Positions 33,247 to 42,846 of a stretch of 64,000 nucleotides of DNA are shown piece by piece. Source of the stretch: Candidatus Sigynarchaeum calidifontis (GTDB lineage Archaea > Asgardarchaeota > Lokiarchaeia > Sigyniarchaeales > Sigyniarchaeaceae); assembly GCA_030587475.1 (NCBI GenBank), contig JAUQYZ010000258.1, positions 1-64,000 on the forward strand, written 5' to 3'. Position 1 is the first letter of the stretch, and the number at the start of each line of letters is the position of its first letter. The position numbers and the translations under genes are program-made. The notes beneath the pieces were generated by a model that was not told the origin of the DNA, did no database searches, and saw only the letters and a program-made list of their open reading frames with translations.

Positions 33247-34740
33247 TCACGTGGCACCGGCGGCAGGCTTCTGCTCGTTTTCAGCTTTCGGCCCTTCATC
33301 GCCGATGACCGTCTCTTGTTCTTCGATCTCGCGCAGCTCGCTGAGGCGCTTCAGCATCGCGGATTGTTCCTCGCGTTCCGCCTTGAACTTGGTTAGACGG
33401 TATTGCTTGTAGGTTCGGATGGTGAACGAGAGCACGGGGAAGAGCATGGCGATCGGGACAAGCGCGGTGACCACGGCTTCGGGGGCGTAAAACTCGTAGG
33501 ATTCAACGATGATCGGTGGCACGTTGAATGCCGCGTAGAGCAGCTGGGGATTGGTGACCAGGAACACGATGGCGAGAAGGGCAAACAACCGGAACCCCAT
33601 GTTGACGAACATCGTCGAGACCATGTTCTTCTGGCCGGGTGCCGAGCCCACGGCGGTGAGGGTGTCACGAGCCCGCTTGTCCACCTCTAAGAGGCGGGTT
33701 ATGTAACCGTGCAATCGGCGGGTGTCGCTCGAAACCTCCTCGAGGTGCACGCGCTCCCGCTCGCGTTCCCGGCGCTCGACCATGTCTCGTATTGCACCCA
33801 GGCCGGCACCCGTGAAGAACGACCGGAGCGTGACACGCTTCCGCGCTTCTTCCTCTTGCCCGGCTGCAGGGGTCACGGCCTTCCGCTCCGATTCCTTTTT
33901 TTCCATCTCGATCTGGAGCGACCGCTCGCCGAGAACGAGCATCTGTTCCTCGAGCATGCGTGCGCGCCGGATCGAGGGCAGGCTCACCTTTGACACGTAA
34001 GCGGATTGGAAGCTGAGCTCGAGGCACGCGTAGATGAAGAATGCCGCCCAGAGAGATCCCGCCGTCGCCGTGCGAGCCACAAGGTTCGGATTCAGGATCA
34101 AAACGCCTGGGAGATAGGCATCAAAGAACGGGGTGTAATCCGAGGGCGACATCCCGAACAAGTCGAGAATTCTCGTTATCAAAGCGGGAAAGCCGGCGAT
34201 GATGAGCAAGCCGGAAAGGCAAATTACCGTTTTTATTGAATACTTGATGTCGGAACGCGATATGAACAATGCCATGTAAACGAGGGCCAAGAATACGAGG
34301 AGGATGAACAAGAAGAGGTAGAAATTGGATAGAATGGCCAGACCTTGATCCGCGTAGAGCGAATGGATGGGCGGGCTCCCGGCATCGTCCCAGAGGTCAT
34401 CAAAAGAAGTATAATATACCATGTTGCCGTTAATATCGGTCATTTTAAACATCATGTTCAAGACTGGGAAGAGAAGGGCCTCGGACAATCCCAGATTGTC
34501 CGCCAGCGAAATTGACATGTCCAGCCGGGAGATGCCGAATCCCGGCCCGTAACTTCCCGCGGCCATGAGCATGTAGAAAGAATAGGATAGCACGTTCTTG
34601 AGGGAGTTCACGATACGTGGTAACGAGGAATACGCCCCCCACCACGTGGGGGCACCGATCGATGACGTGACGTATAGTATCGCGAGGAGGAACACGCCAA
34701 ACGTCGCGGCTTTCATGATCCATTGAAAGGCCTTGCTCAT
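33247..34740 (-). CDS. polytopic membrane protein, last gene of the MoxR block
   Basis: About 497 residues. Hydrophobic segments lie at about residues 8-28, 140-165, 175-195, 220-240, 378-398 and 418-442. A long charged coiled-coil region (residues 275-370, with MEKKESERKAV and RRERERERVHLEE) lies between the fourth and fifth and should be cytosolic. The C-terminal tail is also charged. No family is recognised. The ATG at 34740 has GGAGG before it and lies 17 nt after the DUF58 gene, so the frame to 34788 is not used. It is likely part of the envelope machine encoded upstream. Confidence 0.7.
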   Translation of the reverse strand: MSKAFQWIMKAATFGVFLLAILYVTSSIGAPTWWGAYSSLPRIVNSLKNVLSYSFYMLMAAGSYGPGFGISRLDMSISLADNLGLSEALLFPVLNMMFKMTDINGNMVYYTSFDDLWDDAGSPPIHSLYADQGLAILSNFYLFLFILLVFLALVYMALFISRSDIKYSIKTVICLSGLLIIAGFPALITRILDLFGMSPSDYTPFFDAYLPGVLILNPNLVARTATAGSLWAAFFIYACLELSFQSAYVSKVSLPSIRRARMLEEQMLVLGERSLQIEMEKKESERKAVTPAAGQEEEARKRVTLRSFFTGAGLGAIRDMVERRERERERVHLEEVSSDTRRLHGYITRLLEVDKRARDTLTAVGSAPGQKNMVSTMFVNMGFRLFALLAIVFLVTNPQLLYAAFNVPPIIVESYEFYAPEAVVTALVPIAMLFPVLSFTIRTYKQYRLTKFKAEREEQSAMLKRLSELREIEEQETVIGDEGPKAENEQKPAAGAT

Positions 34741-34756
34741 GATTTTCACGCCTCCG

Positions 34757-36109
34757 TCATAACGATGCCTTGCCTTTTGCCTTGGCATGCAAGTATTCTT
34801 CGATGGTTCTCTGGATTATATCATCAGGACCAACATTGATTATGGGAATCCCCATGGACTGCGCGTTCTGCCTGGTCTCGAGGATATGCTGCATCATCTC
34901 CTCTGATATCGCCTCTGCGATGGCCCGTTCCGCTGGTTTCAAGTCACGACCGAAGATCTCGAACCACGGGGAAAAGGGCGAGATCACGATGAGCTCGTGG
35001 CTACGCGCCCTTACCTTCGTGAACATGATCTTGAGCTCCTCGATCGGTGCCTCCAGGTCGGATATGAGAACGATCAAGTGCCGCTTCTTGAGCTGTCGCA
35101 CGAGCTGGTCCATCCACAGGCCAAGCGTCTTCGGCCCGGCCGTCCGGGTCGTGGCAATGAAGTCGAGCAGCCGGAAGAGCACCTGGTCTCCTGCCCCGGA
35201 TTCGAGCAGCCGCACGCCCTTCGTGACGTCGTCCTTCTTTTTCGGGTTATTCTGGAACACGGCACCGCCGAACATGTCCTTGTGCTCGAGTGCCACCTTG
35301 CAAAGTATTACCGCCGCCCGGATGGCGAATTCGATCTTGTTGTTCATGAACGAGCCAGAACCCATCGTCGAACTCGCGTCGATCGCTACGAGTACGTTGA
35401 TATTCTTCTCTTGCTCGAGCTCCCGCACCATGATGCGGGACGTGCGTGCCGTGGCACGCCAGTTGATCTTCCGGAACTCGTCACCGAATTGGTACTCGCG
35501 GATGCCGTGGAACTCGGATCCCGTCCCGACCTGGACCGAACGGTGCGAACCGAACATCTTGCCGATCGAGCGGCCGCGCAGCGCGTCCATCTTGCGCAAG
35601 TCGCCATAGGGCGGGTAGACGATGATGCTTGTATAGGAATCAGGCACTTCACGCCGCTCGTTGTTGAATTCGAGACGATCCTTGACGGTTAACTCGATGG
35701 GGCCGAGAAAAAACTCGCCACGGATTCGAGGTTTCAGCACGTAGGAAAACAGGATGGATTTGCGTGGTTCGATGCGTGTTGAAATGGAGGCCTCGCCAAT
35801 GACACAGTTGAAGAACTCTTTTGGATACACGTCGTTAATGTCCACGTAATCGAGACGTTTGTTCCCGGTGTTCCGTATTTCAACCGTGACATGAATGAAA
35901 TCATCCTGGAACACTTTGGCCTTCTCTAGATGGCGGGTGACCTTGAGAACATCGATGTTGATGCCCAGGTCGAAGAAGGGCAGGGACACGAGCGCGCTCA
36001 AGATGATGAAGCACGCGACGGCGATGAGGAAATAGTTCACCATCACGAAACCGAAGGTGATGAGGAAAACGCCGATGACCATCAAGTTTTTTCCGCGCCC
36101 GGCAAGCAT
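34757..36109 (-). CDS. DUF58 protein with von Willebrand A-like domain
   Basis: About 450 residues. Two membrane helices (residues 9-45) precede an Ig-like stretch. The DUF58 signature is EFHGIREYQFGDEFRKINWRATAR in its usual order (near residue 200); a vWA-like fold follows with the metal-site motif DASSTM near residue 243. DUF58 proteins pair with MoxR ATPases in assembly or activation of surface or metal-cofactor proteins. It is 57 nt downstream of the MoxR gene. Confidence 0.88.
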   Translation of the reverse strand: MLAGRGKNLMVIGVFLITFGFVMVNYFLIAVACFIILSALVSLPFFDLGINIDVLKVTRHLEKAKVFQDDFIHVTVEIRNTGNKRLDYVDINDVYPKEFFNCVIGEASISTRIEPRKSILFSYVLKPRIRGEFFLGPIELTVKDRLEFNNERREVPDSYTSIIVYPPYGDLRKMDALRGRSIGKMFGSHRSVQVGTGSEFHGIREYQFGDEFRKINWRATARTSRIMVRELEQEKNINVLVAIDASSTMGSGSFMNNKIEFAIRAAVILCKVALEHKDMFGGAVFQNNPKKKDDVTKGVRLLESGAGDQVLFRLLDFIATTRTAGPKTLGLWMDQLVRQLKKRHLIVLISDLEAPIEELKIMFTKVRARSHELIVISPFSPWFEIFGRDLKPAERAIAEAISEEMMQHILETRQNAQSMGIPIINVGPDDIIQRTIEEYLHAKAKGKASL

Positions 36110-36165
36110 GCTTGTCCGACCTTCCGCGTCCGTTCAGTTGATCTGCAATTCCGTGTTTTCTCGAA

Positions 36166-37149
36166 TTAGATGGGAACGGGTATTTCCTCGAGCAGCCGTT
36201 TGATCACGGCTTCCCTCTTGACACCCTCGAGTTCTGCCTCGGGCTTCAGGGCGATACGATGGTTCAGCGCGCAAAAAGCGATTTCCTTCACGTCGTCTGG
36301 AATGACGTAGTTCCGGCCGAGTATCGCCGCTCGTGCCTTGGATGCCTTCATGAGCACGAGGCTCGCACGGGGTCCCGCACCGACCGCTATCTGGGCGTCG
36401 TCTCGCGTCTTCGTCGTGATGTCTCGGATATACCGGAGAATGCGGCTATCGATCCAGACGAGATCCATCTTTTTCTGCAAGGCGACTATCATTTCCTGCG
36501 AGAGAACCGGTGCCAGGTTCTGCTGAACGCCTTTCACTTGCCGGGCCATGATCTCCACCTCGTCATCGCTCATCGGGTAATCCATGATGACCTTGAAATA
36601 GAACCTGTCGAGCTGGGCTTCGGGCAATGGATATGTTCCTTCCTGCTCGATGGGATTTTGCGTTGCTATCACGCAGAAAGGCGGGGGGAGCTTGTAGGTT
36701 TTACCCTCGACCGTGACTTGATGTTCGCCCATCGCCTCCAACAGCGCGGACTGGGTCTTCGGCGCGGCGCGGTTGATCTCGTCCGCGAGCACGATGTTGG
36801 CGAAGAGTGGCCCCTCGCGGAACACGAAACTCGCCGTCTTCTGGTCGTAGACGGATGACCCGGTGATGTCGCCGGGCAGCAAGTCGGGGGTGAACTGTAT
36901 GCGCTTGAACGTGCAACCGAGAACCTGCGCGAAGGTCTTCGCCGTCACCGTCTTGGCGAGGCCGGGCATCCCCTCCAGCAGCACGTGCGCGTCGCACAGC
37001 ACGGCGATGAAGATCTTCTGGAGCACGTCCTGGTAGCCGACGACTACCTTGGAGACCTCGGTGAGGGCTTGCTGGATCTTTACACGCACCTCGCTCATGT
37101 CAGCCACTTCCATGGGCAGGATCCGTTCCTTGGGTCTTGATTCGCTCAT
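36166..37149 (-). CDS. MoxR-family AAA+ ATPase
   Basis: About 327 residues. Walker A is EGMPGLAKT near residue 60, Walker B is LADEINRA near residue 119, sensor 1 is ATQNP near residue 160, and LPEAQLDRF follows with the arginine. These are the hallmarks of MoxR chaperone ATPases. It would remodel client proteins together with the DUF58/vWA partner encoded next. The preceding 97-nt gap is AT-rich and could hold an internal promoter. Confidence 0.93.
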   Translation of the reverse strand: MSESRPKERILPMEVADMSEVRVKIQQALTEVSKVVVGYQDVLQKIFIAVLCDAHVLLEGMPGLAKTVTAKTFAQVLGCTFKRIQFTPDLLPGDITGSSVYDQKTASFVFREGPLFANIVLADEINRAAPKTQSALLEAMGEHQVTVEGKTYKLPPPFCVIATQNPIEQEGTYPLPEAQLDRFYFKVIMDYPMSDDEVEIMARQVKGVQQNLAPVLSQEMIVALQKKMDLVWIDSRILRYIRDITTKTRDDAQIAVGAGPRASLVLMKASKARAAILGRNYVIPDDVKEIAFCALNHRIALKPEAELEGVKREAVIKRLLEEIPVPI

Positions 37150-37246
37150 GTTTTTCCCTTTTTGTCGTTTCTCGTTTTTGATGGTCCTTTCATTTCACTT
37201 GATCGTTTTTTCCTTCGGATTCAAGGTTGGCACGGGCACCAGGATC

Positions 37247-39433
37247 TCAAAGCTTCTCGAGGTACTCGGCCACGGTGATGATCTCGTAGTATAGCTTCTC
37301 GAGGTTCTCGGCCCGCGTGATCCGCACGCGGCCGCTTCCCTTCTTGGCGGTGACGTGGCGCATCTGCCGAAAGAACGATTCCAGCCGTCGCTGCTCGACC
37401 TGGGGATTTTTCTCCATTATCGCCGAGATGATGGCTCTGTCGTCCGCATGCTCGCCAAGCTTCTTGCCGGCTAGCCGCTTCACCCGGTTATACAGCAATT
37501 CCAACGCGCTGTTGAAATCGGGTTGTTCCAGGTACCAGGCGAGCTTCTGTGCGAAGAACGTGCTCTTTTTCAAGATGCCTTGCATCTTTCGCTCCACGCG
37601 CTGCTCGGCGAGGGTCTTCGGTTTCTTCTCCCTTGCGGCCTTTACACCAGTACTGCCCTCTTTCGCTGCAGCACTCTCGAAGATGAACCGTCCAAGCCTT
37701 CGGCGCTGCCTTTTCTCGCGTTCCTGGATCCGTTTTGCCTTGCGTTCCTCCCGCTTGCGCTTTTTCTCTTGTAACTTGAGTTTTTGCTCCTCGCTCTTTG
37801 GCAACCAGCGGTGCAAGAGTTTCAAGGCGATGAACGGGTAGAACGGGGACAGTAACCAGTTGCTGGACATGAACCCGACGTAGTCGAGGACCGTGCCATA
37901 GACAGCGCTCGGGCTCGTGTCTTGTATCGCGACGGGGCGCAAGTGCGACTCGTCGAAAACGATCTTCATGCTCGTGTTTCCGCTAGATAACCAGTTGATG
38001 CAGTTGATCGCGAATTGCCTGTTGTCGTAGCCAGGAAGATCGAGCAACTGGTTGGAGAACATCGATGCATCCGCGGTCACCACGACACGTGACGAGTTGG
38101 AGGTGCCGAGGTCGGTGACGCCAACGACGGGAATGGCCATGCCCCCTTGCGGTAGGCCGGCGGGGAACGAGAACCCCAGCAGCTTGAGCGGCTCGAACAA
38201 GATCATCGGCACGCCGAGCGTGTAGGGGTCAAAGTAGTCCACGTCCCGCGCGTACAGCCCGTCGTCGTTCTTGTCGACCCACGAGTACGCGTTCGTCGAC
38301 GTGGCCACGATGTTCCAGCCGAATATGGCTCCCAACCCGCCCTCGAGCATCAGGCCCGATGCCCGGTTGAGCACGAGCCTCGAGACGCCCGCGGTGACCG
38401 CATGCGGCGCGATGTTCGGCGAATCGATGACGGGAAAGTCATTCGTGTTGTAATAGGATACGTTATCGCGCAATATGCCGTCCATGAAGAACGTGAGGGG
38501 AAACGGCTTCGAACCACGCCCGTCGATAGCGGAAGCGAGGAACATGTTCAGGAACAACAACTCGGTCGTCCCTTGCTCGTGCGCGATGAGCAAGGAACCG
38601 CCGGAACGGACAAACTTGATCAAGAACGGGATGTCAGACACGAAGTTGTAAAGCCGGTTCGGTCCCATGATGACCAGCACGAACGGCTCGTCGATGCGCG
38701 ACAGCAGCGAGTAGGACCCGATGCTCGACATCGTGTCGTACCCGGCGTCCTCGATAGCCCGCCGGAAATTTGACGTCCCGGAATCCCCGTAATTCCACGC
38801 GGAGAATTCCTTGTGCACGGAATCGTCCATGCTGAAGAGCGGGATGATCAACGGCGTCCACGCAACGAGGAAAATGAGCAAGAAAAGGGGTTTCTTGAAC
38901 GCGGCGAGAAACTTCTCCATCTGCTCGCTGGGAGTCAACTGGGCGCCGGCCGGGATCTTGAGATACTTCTTCCCCAGGTAACCGCCGAGCGTGCCCATCG
39001 GCCCGGCGCATACTGCCGCGACGATTGCCGGGAGAGACCACAAGATCCCGTTGATGACCGGATCCCTCGTTACCTCGGGATAGATCATGGCATCGAAGCC
39101 AAAGGCGAGGCAGATCGAATCGATCAAGGCGACGATCCCCAAGCACGGGACCGTGAACAGTGCCAGCGCGACGCTTGGCAGGGCACCCTTCGGGATGTTT
39201 CGCGTCATGAGCCCGCCGACCAGCCCCGCCGCCATCGCGAACGGGATGAGCTGTGGAAGCATCGATATGAAGCCGTAGCCGTTCCAATCGATGTTGGCAT
39301 AGCCCCAGGCGATGAACATGCCCACCAGGCCGAAATACACGAGTACTTCGACCCAGAATGCCCAACGTACTGCGATGTAGGTTGGTCCCTTTGCTGGCTT
39401 CGGTTTCGTTACGACGCCAATCGTGATGGCCAT
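37247..39433 (-). CDS. large membrane protein with a DUF4350-like glutamine-amidotransferase-fold domain
   Basis: About 728 residues. Five or so N-terminal helices (to about residue 205) precede an extracytoplasmic domain (about 215-540). It includes FVLVIMGPNRLYNF, IKFVRSGGSLLIAHEQGT and FDESHL, as in DUF4350/GATase1-like domains found with MoxR systems. A further membrane segment lies near 535-555. A highly basic linker (KKRKREERKAKRIQEREKR) and a C-terminal helical region of about 130 residues follow. The latter resembles the small protein encoded just upstream. Sugar or nucleotide binding by the GATase-like domain is inferred only. Confidence 0.75.
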   Translation of the reverse strand: MAITIGVVTKPKPAKGPTYIAVRWAFWVEVLVYFGLVGMFIAWGYANIDWNGYGFISMLPQLIPFAMAAGLVGGLMTRNIPKGALPSVALALFTVPCLGIVALIDSICLAFGFDAMIYPEVTRDPVINGILWSLPAIVAAVCAGPMGTLGGYLGKKYLKIPAGAQLTPSEQMEKFLAAFKKPLFLLIFLVAWTPLIIPLFSMDDSVHKEFSAWNYGDSGTSNFRRAIEDAGYDTMSSIGSYSLLSRIDEPFVLVIMGPNRLYNFVSDIPFLIKFVRSGGSLLIAHEQGTTELLFLNMFLASAIDGRGSKPFPLTFFMDGILRDNVSYYNTNDFPVIDSPNIAPHAVTAGVSRLVLNRASGLMLEGGLGAIFGWNIVATSTNAYSWVDKNDDGLYARDVDYFDPYTLGVPMILFEPLKLLGFSFPAGLPQGGMAIPVVGVTDLGTSNSSRVVVTADASMFSNQLLDLPGYDNRQFAINCINWLSSGNTSMKIVFDESHLRPVAIQDTSPSAVYGTVLDYVGFMSSNWLLSPFYPFIALKLLHRWLPKSEEQKLKLQEKKRKREERKAKRIQEREKRQRRRLGRFIFESAAAKEGSTGVKAAREKKPKTLAEQRVERKMQGILKKSTFFAQKLAWYLEQPDFNSALELLYNRVKRLAGKKLGEHADDRAIISAIMEKNPQVEQRRLESFFRQMRHVTAKKGSGRVRITRAENLEKLYYEIITVAEYLEKL

Positions 39434-39497
39434 GCGCGTTCGTCTCCTTGCTAGGGTGGATGGAATGGTGATCGCGGGTTACTGTTTGCCCGGTGGA

Positions 39498-39890
39498 TCA
39501 GAGCCCGGGTGGATTCTCGCCCGCGAGGTCGACGTACAAGTTCGACCAGAGCCCCTTGTATTGCTCGAAGATGTTCGGGGGGAGCGGGTGGTGCGAGTAC
39601 AAGGTCTCTTCGATGAGATGCACGAGCGGGTGGATGTTCCCGCCTGGCAACTGCCCGTTCTTGACGAGGTTCGTGAAATACTCCTTCACGGTCGCGGAGG
39701 GTGCCTTCTTCACGTCGTGCTTGTTCTCGATAATCCAGAAGGCGATGTTGAGCAAGTACACCATCGCCTCTTTCTGCATCCCCTCGGAGAGCAAGAGCCG
39801 TACCGTGTCGAATTTCTTCGCCGTGAACTGCCGCATGTCCTTCTGCGACCAGTAGACCTTCTTGCCTTCTTTCTTTGCCATGTTGATCAT
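39498..39890 (-). CDS. small soluble DUF4129-like helical protein (130 aa)
   Basis: A helical protein with the pattern SATVKEYFTNLVKNG then LVHLIEETLYSHHPLPPNIF, which resembles the C-terminal helical part of DUF4129 proteins of MoxR/TgpA operons. It has no membrane segment. Related helical modules end the proteins on both sides (at 39918 and 37247), so the operon has three copies of this module. ATG at 39890 or 39881. Confidence 0.65.
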   Translation of the reverse strand: MINMAKKEGKKVYWSQKDMRQFTAKKFDTVRLLLSEGMQKEAMVYLLNIAFWIIENKHDVKKAPSATVKEYFTNLVKNGQLPGGNIHPLVHLIEETLYSHHPLPPNIFEQYKGLWSNLYVDLAGENPPGL

Positions 39891-39917
39891 TCTCGCAGTG
39901 TGGAATTATTATCGTTG

Positions 39918-42839
39918 TCATTCCAGGGTGAACGTTTCTTGCGTGTCGTTCGTGATCGCCACGTAGAGCTTGCCGAGCATCTCCACGACAGTCGCCACGT
40001 GCTCCCGGGAGATGGCTTGCTTGCTGTAGAGCCCTTCGAGGACGGCCATCATGAACTTGAACGAGATCTCGCGGGGCAAATTCTTCTCGTTCACGAGCAT
40101 CTCGATGAGTTCCCTCACGGTCTCGCTCTCCTTCACGTTTTCGAGATTGTATGCCCTCGTGGCAACCTCCACCAGCGTGTGATAGCAATACGCGATGCCC
40201 TCGCGGTTCTTGCCCTCGGCCACGAGCCGGCGCACCAGGTCCAGCTTTTGCTGCATGTAACTGCGGATGAGGGCGACCTCCTTCTTTTTCTGGATCTTCA
40301 CGTAGGCAAGGCCAAGCAGGATGAGCCCCACGGCAACCACGGGGATGAGCCACAGGATCCAGCCGAGGGGATTGGTGGTCACGACTTGGACGCTGTATGT
40401 GGTGGATGTATATACGCGTAAGGGTGGTATAGCTATGCCACTGTAATCCGTGCGCAGGTAAAACGAGAAGGTCGACCCGGCAGGAACCGCCACGTTCACG
40501 GGGAGGGTGAAGGCGCCATCCGCGCCGGTCAATCCCGAAGTGATCAGCAAGCCCGTAGATGCGTCGAAGACTTGCACGCGGTAAAAACTCACGCGCGTGC
40601 CGAGATGGGAAACCAGCACGCCAGAGATCGTGATCGACGAGCCTTGCGCGACCGGCTCGGCGATGGCTACTGGGAGGCCGTTGATCGAGACCCCGGTGAA
40701 ATTAACCGCGCTCGGCGATGCCCACGGGTCGAGGAACGTGATGGGGTAGCTCGCCGTCGTCGCGTTGTTGTATCCCGACAAGCGAGCTTCGTTCACCGCG
40801 ACACGTATGCTGGCCAACGAGGAATTGATGAAAGATCCCGGAATCTCGAAGTGAAACAATCCCGATGCGAGGGTTGTTCCCGAGGAGAGGGACATGGTGA
40901 AGGTCGTGTTGTAGGTGAGGTATGCTTGAAGGGATAACCCCCCGGCCCGCTGCGAGATGTTCCCGTCCAGGTGCAGGTTCTCGTAAGGGAATATCGGGTT
41001 GGTCATGTACGGGCCAAGCGTGATGTTGATATCCCTGAGCGGCCTGATCTGTATGAGCCACGAGCTCGAAACGCTGTAACCCGTCCCGCTGATGCCCCAG
41101 AGCTCCAGCGTGATCACGTGGATGCCTGCAGGGGTCGTCCAATTCGTGTGTACATCGAACGAGAAATATCCGTCCGGGTTAAGGTAGACCCATGACACCG
41201 ATCCGGAGATGTTGGTCCCGTCCCAGTACACGTTGTACTGGCGGGACGGGATCGGCTTGTCCGGCTGCCCGAAGCCTTGCGCGTATGCCTGGCCGAACAC
41301 GTGGATGGGGTACGGCGGGCCTGGATACGTGAAGGTGTCCATGCCAGGGTCGAACACGAACACGGCGGTCTTGTAGATCGGGACGGCGCTGATGCCCGTG
41401 ACCGAGCCGACGTGTGGCCCCTGGTTCGGGAACGCGACCGTGAAGTTCAGCGCGTCCAGGTTCTTGGCCGTGAAGTTGGCCAAAAACCCGCCGGTCGCGT
41501 TCGTCACCAGGTTCATCGAATCGAGCATCGCCGCCCCGTCCCACAATCTCACGATTACCGTGGCGCCGGCCACGATCCGGAGGTAATTAGGAGCCTCGTT
41601 CTCGCTCAAGATACCCCGGATGATCACCCGCTCGTCCTTCCACGCCGGGCGGGGCGTTACCGTGAGGCGAGTGGCTATCATGGGGCGAATGTAGAACGTG
41701 GACGTATCGTTCCGGCCGGCCACCGACGCGTCGAGCGACGCCATTACATTCAAGGTGGAATATGGCAGGCCCGTTGGCTCGGAGCTATTTATCGAATACG
41801 GCAGCTGGTATTGTCCCAGGGCATCCGTCGTGCACGTTCCTATCATGCTTCCCTTCCAGTAGACGCGGACCAGCTTGTTCTTGACGTTACCGTCCCCGCC
41901 GAACATGGTGCTGTTGTAGGTGAAACGCCCGCTGATGGCGATGGTTGAATTGACGGGGGTGGGATTGGAAGGTGTCGACGCGGCGACGTCGCCGGAGAAA
42001 TAATGATTGACCGAGTCGAGGAACATGAAGCCCGGAACTGGAAACGCCCCCGCGTTGTAGTAACCGGTCTTCGGGACGTGGAGGACGAGCGACGTGTAAT
42101 AGTTGTTGACGGGCGGATTGATGTTGATAGTGAACAACCCCGTCCCGTCGGTTGGGGGCGAAGTGTAATTGGCAGTGTTATTGAAACTCGCTTGTACGGG
42201 CACGCCGGGGGCTGGAAATCCGCCCACGGTGAAGAGCCGGCCGCTTATTGAGAACACGTCATTGGTGAAGACCACGCCTGGCGTGTATTGCAGCGGCTGC
42301 GGGATGTTCATGTTGGCGGTGACGTTCACGTTGTAAGGCGTCGTGCCGCTGAACAGGGGATCGTAAGTGTAGTTGTAGTCGGGGATGGGCGCGATGCCGG
42401 CGGTGATGGTCCGGTCCCCGACCGTGTGGTTGAGCGTGACCTGGTAGGAGAGCGTGAAGTTTCCAGTGCCATTCGTCATTGTCTGCACGATATCCCCCGG
42501 CGCGGGTGTCTGGTGGATGAACATGTCATTCATGCGCAGCGCGACGGCGACGTTCGGCCAGGGGTCCCAGTTAGGCGGGTTGCTCACGTTCGCGACCGTC
42601 ACGTATCCCCTGAGCACGAAATAGCCGCCTTGCACCTGGGATAGCGTGTTGACGCCCGTCAGGTAGATGCGCGTGTTCTGGGATCCGGACGGCCGTAGAT
42701 CGACATCGACGGCGGCTCCTTGCTGGCTCGCGGGCTCGTTCCCTGACGTCGCGAGCACCAGGGCCACGACGAACACGATGGCGATCGCGGGAAAGAGGGC
42801 CTTGCCCGCCCGCGCCGAGACGTCCCGCTTCGTTCGCAT
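39918..42839 (-). CDS. giant surface protein with Ig-like repeats, membrane helix and DUF4129-like tail
   Basis: About 973 residues. A signal anchor (residues 12-32) is followed by about 800 residues of extracellular beta-sandwich repeats (segments such as GLFTININPPV and GGFLANFTAKNL recur at near-regular spacing, as in carboxypeptidase-regulatory-like domains) with many N-x-S/T sites. A membrane helix PLGWILWLIPVVAVGLILLG lies near residue 845, then a cytosolic helical tail of about 100 residues resembling DUF4129. ATG at 42839 has GAGGTGA before it and follows the upstream stop by 8 nt, so the frame to 42896 is not used. Confidence 0.72.
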   Translation of the reverse strand: MRTKRDVSARAGKALFPAIAIVFVVALVLATSGNEPASQQGAAVDVDLRPSGSQNTRIYLTGVNTLSQVQGGYFVLRGYVTVANVSNPPNWDPWPNVAVALRMNDMFIHQTPAPGDIVQTMTNGTGNFTLSYQVTLNHTVGDRTITAGIAPIPDYNYTYDPLFSGTTPYNVNVTANMNIPQPLQYTPGVVFTNDVFSISGRLFTVGGFPAPGVPVQASFNNTANYTSPPTDGTGLFTININPPVNNYYTSLVLHVPKTGYYNAGAFPVPGFMFLDSVNHYFSGDVAASTPSNPTPVNSTIAISGRFTYNSTMFGGDGNVKNKLVRVYWKGSMIGTCTTDALGQYQLPYSINSSEPTGLPYSTLNVMASLDASVAGRNDTSTFYIRPMIATRLTVTPRPAWKDERVIIRGILSENEAPNYLRIVAGATVIVRLWDGAAMLDSMNLVTNATGGFLANFTAKNLDALNFTVAFPNQGPHVGSVTGISAVPIYKTAVFVFDPGMDTFTYPGPPYPIHVFGQAYAQGFGQPDKPIPSRQYNVYWDGTNISGSVSWVYLNPDGYFSFDVHTNWTTPAGIHVITLELWGISGTGYSVSSSWLIQIRPLRDINITLGPYMTNPIFPYENLHLDGNISQRAGGLSLQAYLTYNTTFTMSLSSGTTLASGLFHFEIPGSFINSSLASIRVAVNEARLSGYNNATTASYPITFLDPWASPSAVNFTGVSINGLPVAIAEPVAQGSSITISGVLVSHLGTRVSFYRVQVFDASTGLLITSGLTGADGAFTLPVNVAVPAGSTFSFYLRTDYSGIAIPPLRVYTSTTYSVQVVTTNPLGWILWLIPVVAVGLILLGLAYVKIQKKKEVALIRSYMQQKLDLVRRLVAEGKNREGIAYCYHTLVEVATRAYNLENVKESETVRELIEMLVNEKNLPREISFKFMMAVLEGLYSKQAISREHVATVVEMLGKLYVAITNDTQETFTLE

Positions 42840-42846
42840 CGTCACC

